Source: Prevotella sp. UBA2809 (GTDB lineage Bacteria > Bacteroidota > Bacteroidia > Bacteroidales > Bacteroidaceae). From it: a DNA stretch of 64,000 bases. Numbering within the stretch: position 1 is the stretch's first letter; every line of letters starts with the position of its first letter. Of this stretch, positions 59,551 through 64,000 are shown in pieces. The DNA lies in assembly GCA_002351725.1 (NCBI GenBank), contig DEHD01000034.1, positions 1 through 64,000 on the forward strand, read 5' to 3'. A program made the position numbers and the translations under genes. The notes under the pieces were generated by a model. The model was given only the letters and a program-made list of their open reading frames with translations. It searched no databases and was not told the origin of the DNA.

Positions 59551-61830
59551 CTATTGAACTTCAGTAGCTTCCGCGTCTTCTATTATTACTTCTGGTTCTT
59601 CAATAACCTCAGGCTCAATATAAACCTCTGGTTCTTCTATTACCTTTGGAGTTTCAACATCAACTTGTTCGGGCTCAGGAACCTGTGTTGGCTCTATAGA
59701 TGGCTGTGCTATAGGTTCTGTTTCTGGCTCAATCTCTGGTTCCTGTTCTGCCTCTGCATTATTCTGAAGCATCTTTCGGCCGCCCTTGAATCTGATAGCC
59801 AATAAAGCAATATCATCTCTTTGCTCGAAGTCGCCGGCAAAGCGGTTTACGGCATCAAGCATATTGTCGATGAATGGTTTCGGACGTGGATCGAGTTTCA
59901 TGGCCTGCAGGGCACAACCCAGCATGCGCTTCTCGTTGAATACTCTGTGCTCGGCATTCTTTACCTTTATAAGTCCGTCGGTATTCAGGAATATCATGGT
60001 TCCTGGCAGCATCAGAATCTCCTGTGCTTCGTATTTATAGTTGGGCTCTTCGCCGATGGCTATGTTCTGCTCTACAGGAAGGTGGTGCAGTTCGTTGCTT
60101 ACCAGCAGTGGAGCATCGTGGCTGGCATTACAGAAGAAGAGTGCTCCGCTGCTAATGTCGAGGACACCAACAAACAGTCGCACAGCCAGTCCTTTCTCGC
60201 CTTCCTTGGCAATAGCATTGTTGATGGATTCAACAATAAGGTCGGGCTTCTCCTCGAAAGCTACTGCTGTACGGAACTGGGCTTTAACTACGGTGGTCAG
60301 CAAAGATGCTTTTATACCATCTACCTTTGCTTCGCCTACGCAGAAGAACAGCTTGCCATTGCGCATGGTATAGTCTAACACACCGCCTCCTTCTATTAAT
60401 CCTACTGTGGTGGAACTCCAGATATCGAAGAACTTGTGTTGTGGCAACTGACTTGGGGCAATCACTTTCTGTATGTTCTGTGCGATACGTATTTCAGATG
60501 CCTCGCGTTCTTTGACAATGGTGTTGGCTTCGAGTTGGTCGTAGTCGTATCTCAAATCTTCAAATTCGGCCTCCATGCGTTTGGCGATACGGTGACGAAT
60601 GATAACGAAGATGACCATGCAGAGAATAACGAAGGTAAAGGCGATAACAATAAGAATATTGTATTTTCTGTTCTTTTTAGCTTGTAGCTCGGTTAAATTC
60701 TCTACATTCTTAACGATTACAGCCTGCTCTTCTTTCTCAATTTTTCTTGATTTGGCAAGTGCCTGACCCAGGGAGTTGCTTATATCTAAAGCTATCTTCA
60801 TGGCAGAGTCACGGCGACCAGCAAGTTGGTTGATGCGATACTTCTTCAGAACATAAGTCTCAATATTATCCAGCGAGTAGTTCTGAGGTGTTTCGCCTAT
60901 CATGTCATCAAGACTATTGTAGTGTTCTGCAGCCTCGTCCCATCGGTGTGCAGCAATCAGATAATCGTTGGCATCAATACGCCCTTTTGGTGTGTTGCTG
61001 AACTTGGTTGTTAGGAACTTCTCGTAGGCTTTCGCTGCCTCTTCTGATTTATGTAATCCCTCAAGTGCGATGGCTTGATAGATATCGTGGCGTGCCAACT
61101 GACGGTCAATGTAGTCGGCGTCGGCATCTGGACGCTGCTCGTATTCGCTAAGTACCTGTCCGAAGCGGGCTGTCCATAGCAAAGCTTCCTGCCATTTCTT
61201 TGCATAGATATAATCATAGGTAATATTGATAAGGCCTGTTATACCATCTTTATACACTACATCGTTATGGAAGGTCTCAATGTTCTCCATGTGTCGCTGA
61301 TAAGCCTTGTTGAATCCATCGGCATTACCGTCGGTAGTACCCAAACCTTCCTGGCAGCAACCTATATATATGAGAATGTTAAGGTAATCGCTGGTGCTGT
61401 CGCACTCAAGTGATTCCAGTTTGTTTGCCACGGGAATGGCAATATTCAGTCCTTCTTCATAATCGCCTCTAACCGATAGCATGTTTGCCAATCGGCTGGC
61501 CGATTTGGCGTAATAGATCATTTCATCGCCATCGGTCGACTCTTTTGCAGCCTCAAGCGATGCTTTCCAATAGTATTCTGCCAAGCGCTGGCGTTTCATC
61601 TTGTCGCAGGCATAGCCTCGCCAGTAGCAGGCTTTTGTAGGAGTGATGATACTATTTGCCTCCAGACTGTCTACAACCTTAATGAGTTCGTTGTAGTTCT
61701 TGTTCTTTTGCGTAGCCTCAATCAGTTTGTCGGCTTCGCTTATCTGAGATTTCTTTTCCTCTTCGTTACATGCCGTCATCAGCACACTGGTAAATAAAAC
61801 CAGAAGAATCCAAAACTTTGTCTGTTTCAT
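59551..61830 (-). CDS. TPR lipoprotein with degenerate PP2C/SpoIIE-like domain and Pro-Glu tail
   Basis: This 759-residue protein starts at ATG 61830; the upstream open frame lies in the promoter region. A lipobox (SVLMTAC) is followed by TPR-like helices (about 30-370). A transmembrane helix (about 387-412, ILIVIAFTFVILCMVIFVII) and a coiled-coil linker lead to a SpoIIE-type PP2C domain (about 450-690). Two metal-binding motifs are altered: canonical GGD reads GGG in LIEGGGVLDY, and DVSGKG reads GEAKVDG. The later NTDGLIK and RDDIALLAI motifs remain. It may therefore be a pseudo-phosphatase that binds rather than hydrolyses. The last 60 residues are Pro/Glu-rich imperfect repeats (EEPEV, IEPE). 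The lipobox and internal membrane helix together make the topology uncertain. Confidence 0.82.
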   Translation of the reverse strand: MKQTKFWILLVLFTSVLMTACNEEEKKSQISEADKLIEATQKNKNYNELIKVVDSLEANSIITPTKACYWRGYACDKMKRQRLAEYYWKASLEAAKESTDGDEMIYYAKSASRLANMLSVRGDYEEGLNIAIPVANKLESLECDSTSDYLNILIYIGCCQEGLGTTDGNADGFNKAYQRHMENIETFHNDVVYKDGITGLINITYDYIYAKKWQEALLWTARFGQVLSEYEQRPDADADYIDRQLARHDIYQAIALEGLHKSEEAAKAYEKFLTTKFSNTPKGRIDANDYLIAAHRWDEAAEHYNSLDDMIGETPQNYSLDNIETYVLKKYRINQLAGRRDSAMKIALDISNSLGQALAKSRKIEKEEQAVIVKNVENLTELQAKKNRKYNILIVIAFTFVILCMVIFVIIRHRIAKRMEAEFEDLRYDYDQLEANTIVKEREASEIRIAQNIQKVIAPSQLPQHKFFDIWSSTTVGLIEGGGVLDYTMRNGKLFFCVGEAKVDGIKASLLTTVVKAQFRTAVAFEEKPDLIVESINNAIAKEGEKGLAVRLFVGVLDISSGALFFCNASHDAPLLVSNELHHLPVEQNIAIGEEPNYKYEAQEILMLPGTMIFLNTDGLIKVKNAEHRVFNEKRMLGCALQAMKLDPRPKPFIDNMLDAVNRFAGDFEQRDDIALLAIRFKGGRKMLQNNAEAEQEPEIEPETEPIAQPSIEPTQVPEPEQVDVETPKVIEEPEVYIEPEVIEEPEVIIEDAEATEVQ

Positions 61831-61862
61831 ATATCGTTTTGAGTCATTGATGTTTCCGGATG

Positions 61863-61894
61863 CAAAGATACAAAAGTATTTTAAAAATCCCCAA
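61863..61894 (-). promoter_or_regulatory. Promoter of the TPR/PP2C-like gene
   Basis: On the minus strand TTG (complement of 61892-61894) and TATCTTTG (complement of 61863-61870) are 21 nt apart. A second match, TACTTTTG, lies at 61871-61878. Confidence 0.6.
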
Positions 61895-61985
61895 GAAACG
61901 GCTAAAAAAGTGCGTATATAGCCAAGATGATACTCAGAAAAAAGTAAATGTAACTCACTGAAAAGGCTAATTTGTGAAAAGTGAG

Positions 61986-61993
61986 TAATTTTG
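61986..61993 (+). promoter_or_regulatory. -7 element of the GH5-like gene
   Basis: TAATTTTG, 25 nt upstream of the ATG at 62019. No well-spaced -33 box was found. Confidence 0.45.
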
Positions 61994-62018
61994 TGCCCGA
62001 AATAAAACTGAAACAATA

Positions 62019-64000
62019 ATGAAGCGAATAATTGCTCTAATATCAATTGTATGGGCGCTTGGCGCCGTTGCACAAGGGGTGAAACCTTTGCCCTCTCTTC
62101 ATACAGAAGGACGATGGCTTGTTGACAAGCATGGTAATCAAGTGGTATTGCATGGTGTGATGGACACGCCAAACATGTATTTTAATGGTTGGCGCTGGGG
62201 CTCGCCATGGGATCAGACAAATCAGTCAAATTACGATAGTAATGGTGCTCAAAAGTGCCTGGCCTATTTCGAGAAACTTTTCAAGGGAATGCAACAGGCA
62301 AAGTGCAATGTGTTCCGTTTGCACTTAGACCCAGCATGGACTAACGACCCGAACGATAGTTATGTTTATCCAGGTTCTAATGGTCAGGCCTCTGATGCTT
62401 CAGGTGAAGCAGACATCAAGAAGTTCAATCCTGATAGGTTGGAAACCTTCTTACCTTCATTATATTTGAAGTTGGCTAAGATGGCAATGGACTATGGTAT
62501 GTATGTCGTTGTCCGCCCACCGGGGGTTTGTCCAGGTAATCTTAAGGTAGGCGATTACTATCAGGCTTATCTCACAAAGGTGTGGGATATCTTCTCTAAT
62601 CAGAAGTTTGTGAAGGATCATGCTGGACAGATAAGTATTGAGTTGGCCAATGAGCCTGTTAGTCTTAAGAATGCTCAGAATCAGGACGATTCAAAGGCTC
62701 TTCATGATTATTTCCAACCTATTGTTGATAAGATTCGTGAGAATGGCTTTTCTGGTATCATCTGGGCACCAGGAACAACCTGGCAGCAGAATTACCGTAG
62801 CTATGCTGAACATCCTATAGAGGGTGAGAATATCGGTTATGCTGTACATGATTACTGCGGATGGTATGGTTGTAGTGATGATAACCCCGATCCTGACAAC
62901 AAGATTAATCAGTTCCACCAGTCGGTACCAGTAATAGATTTCGCTCCGGTTATTATTACCGAGGTAGACTGGAGCCCAGAGAACCCAAATGCGGCAGGTC
63001 ACTATAATGAAAGTGGTACTTGGGTAAAGCCTAACTACGGCACATGGGCCACTGGTTCTACTTCAAAGTGGGGAAAGGCATATAAGGCCATGCTTGACTA
63101 CTTTGGCAATATCTCAATGACATTGTCAGGAACAGGTTGCTTGTTTGATATCGACAAACTTCTGTCTACAGGTAATGTATATCCTGCTTTTAATGGTCTT
63201 GAAGAGGCCTGTGGTAAGGCTTGTATGGACTGGTATGCAGAATACTACAAAGTGAACAGGCCTCATGACGACGACGAGGAGGAAACTGGTGATTTCTATA
63301 CTGTTCAATCCTTTTCTGGAGAAAAAGATGCTTATGAGTTGATGATAGGTGATAATACTTATCTCTCTTTGAAGTTGAATTATGCTGATGGTCATAGCAA
63401 GGATGTTTCTGAAGTTGCAACCTATGCTATCGATAAGCCATCGGTTGTTGAGGTGAAGAATGGTTATCTGTGTGCTGTTTCTGATGGCGAAGCAAATATT
63501 ACGGCCTCATATACTGATGTTAAAGGCACTGTTTGGCAGAAGTCAATCACAGTAAAGGTTTCAAAATTCGAAATCAGTGGCATGAGCTCTATGAGCAGTC
63601 TTTCTGAGATTGTAGAAGATAACTTTGCTATCCTAAATAAGGAAAGTCAGAAACTTTTCTATGGTTCAGACAATCAGAACCTTGGTTACGCTGATGCTAA
63701 CACGGTTATTAACAATAAAAATATTAATGGATATATGTTCAAGGCAGAGCCTGTGTCAGGTCGTGACGGTTGTTTCCTGCTGCGTCTCATTACCCTTAGC
63801 GGCAGTGAGTATAGTGTCTGGGGCAGTCCTGGCTACCTGAATGGATATTCTACTGTAGCTGATTGCAGCTTTATCCTTGGACTTAATAACCAATATGGTC
63901 AGGATGTTAAGGACGGTGCCGTATGGGAGGTAAATTATGAAAGCGATAAGGGCTTTACACTTAAGAATATGTATACTGGAAAGTACCTGCGTGATAATGC
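62019..64000 (+). CDS. GH5-like endoglycanase (partial, runs off the window)
   Basis: At least 660 residues are present and the gene continues past 64000. A signal peptide (IISIVWALGAVAQ-type, ending AVAQG) precedes a GH5 TIM-barrel domain (about 25-395). The fold is indicated by LVDKHGNQVVLHGVMD, NVFRLHLDPAW, the acid/base E212 in ELANEPVSL and the nucleophile E315 in IITEVDWSPE. A bacterial immunoglobulin-like (BIG2-type) domain follows (about 415-515, AYELMIGDNTYLSLKLNYAD to KSITVKVSKF). The rest (from about 520) looks like a beta-rich carbohydrate-binding region. GH5 enzymes cut beta-glucans, mannans or xylans; the subfamily is not assignable by eye. It is divergent from the TPR/PP2C-like gene. 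Confidence 0.85.
   Translation, partial: MKRIIALISIVWALGAVAQGVKPLPSLHTEGRWLVDKHGNQVVLHGVMDTPNMYFNGWRWGSPWDQTNQSNYDSNGAQKCLAYFEKLFKGMQQAKCNVFRLHLDPAWTNDPNDSYVYPGSNGQASDASGEADIKKFNPDRLETFLPSLYLKLAKMAMDYGMYVVVRPPGVCPGNLKVGDYYQAYLTKVWDIFSNQKFVKDHAGQISIELANEPVSLKNAQNQDDSKALHDYFQPIVDKIRENGFSGIIWAPGTTWQQNYRSYAEHPIEGENIGYAVHDYCGWYGCSDDNPDPDNKINQFHQSVPVIDFAPVIITEVDWSPENPNAAGHYNESGTWVKPNYGTWATGSTSKWGKAYKAMLDYFGNISMTLSGTGCLFDIDKLLSTGNVYPAFNGLEEACGKACMDWYAEYYKVNRPHDDDEEETGDFYTVQSFSGEKDAYELMIGDNTYLSLKLNYADGHSKDVSEVATYAIDKPSVVEVKNGYLCAVSDGEANITASYTDVKGTVWQKSITVKVSKFEISGMSSMSSLSEIVEDNFAILNKESQKLFYGSDNQNLGYADANTVINNKNINGYMFKAEPVSGRDGCFLLRLITLSGSEYSVWGSPGYLNGYSTVADCSFILGLNNQYGQDVKDGAVWEVNYESDKGFTLKNMYTGKYLRDN

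Noticed and set aside
61831..62172. N-terminal extension of the TPR/PP2C-like gene
   Set aside because: It overlaps the promoter of the gene itself and the start of the divergent GH5-like gene; the lipoprotein signal begins at 61830.

Overview
The window looks like chromosomal DNA from a Bacteroidota bacterium, most likely a gut or rumen Prevotella-type organism (Prevotella, Segatella or Xylanibacter). This rests on two SusC/SusD pairs, a hybrid two-component system, many lipoproteins with Bacteroidota lipoboxes, promoters of the TTTG ... TAnnTTTG type, and the near absence of Shine-Dalgarno sequences. No rRNA, tRNA, CRISPR array or insertion sequence was recognised.

Layout. 1-1265 is a decayed accessory patch: a clostripain-like lipoprotein fragment and a hipBA-type toxin-antitoxin locus with intact paired operators but a truncated kinase. 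1290-7114 holds minus-strand housekeeping units: DUF2461 plus a fumarylacetoacetate-hydrolase-family enzyme, a PadR/PspC envelope-stress pair with a palindromic operator, and two outer-membrane proteins of unknown role.

7388-26465 is the most unusual part: seven plus-strand genes packed into about 19 kb with gaps of 38 nt or less. They encode a receiver-PP2C (RsbU-like) phosphatase, a membrane-anchored coiled-coil/beta-propeller protein, a propeller sensor kinase whose H-box histidine is an aspartate, a soluble histidine kinase, a three-module NRPS (A-T-C-A-T-C-A-T-TE) whose start codon overlaps the kinase stop codon, a TonB-dependent receptor with an N-terminal TPR-like region, and a MATE exporter fused to an RsbW-like ATPase domain. 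I read this as a secreted-peptide system with its own signalling, export and uptake. The product is unknown, and no STAS partner or phosphopantetheinyl transferase is encoded here.

26517-40797 is a polysaccharide utilisation locus: GH3, a CE1-like esterase, a lipoprotein with a C-terminal esterase domain, SusD and SusC on the minus strand, with a divergent hybrid two-component regulator. 40912-46485 adds a GH13 amylase and two GH43 enzymes, separated by a 17-bp-stem bidirectional terminator. 47063-53046 is a second SusC/SusD/lipoprotein set with a long leader that carries a 25-codon ORF. 53116-59227 is a tandem duplication of a two-gene cassette: a DUF6057-like membrane protein and a TolB-like lipoprotein with a CxxCH haem-c motif. 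The window ends with a TPR/PP2C-like lipoprotein whose metal-binding motifs look degraded, and a divergent GH5-like enzyme that runs off the edge.

Short degenerate tandem repeats (GTGAAA-, TCAATG-, CCAACAC- and GGTGTTG-type) recur in spacers and inside signal-peptide, linker and loop codons across the window.
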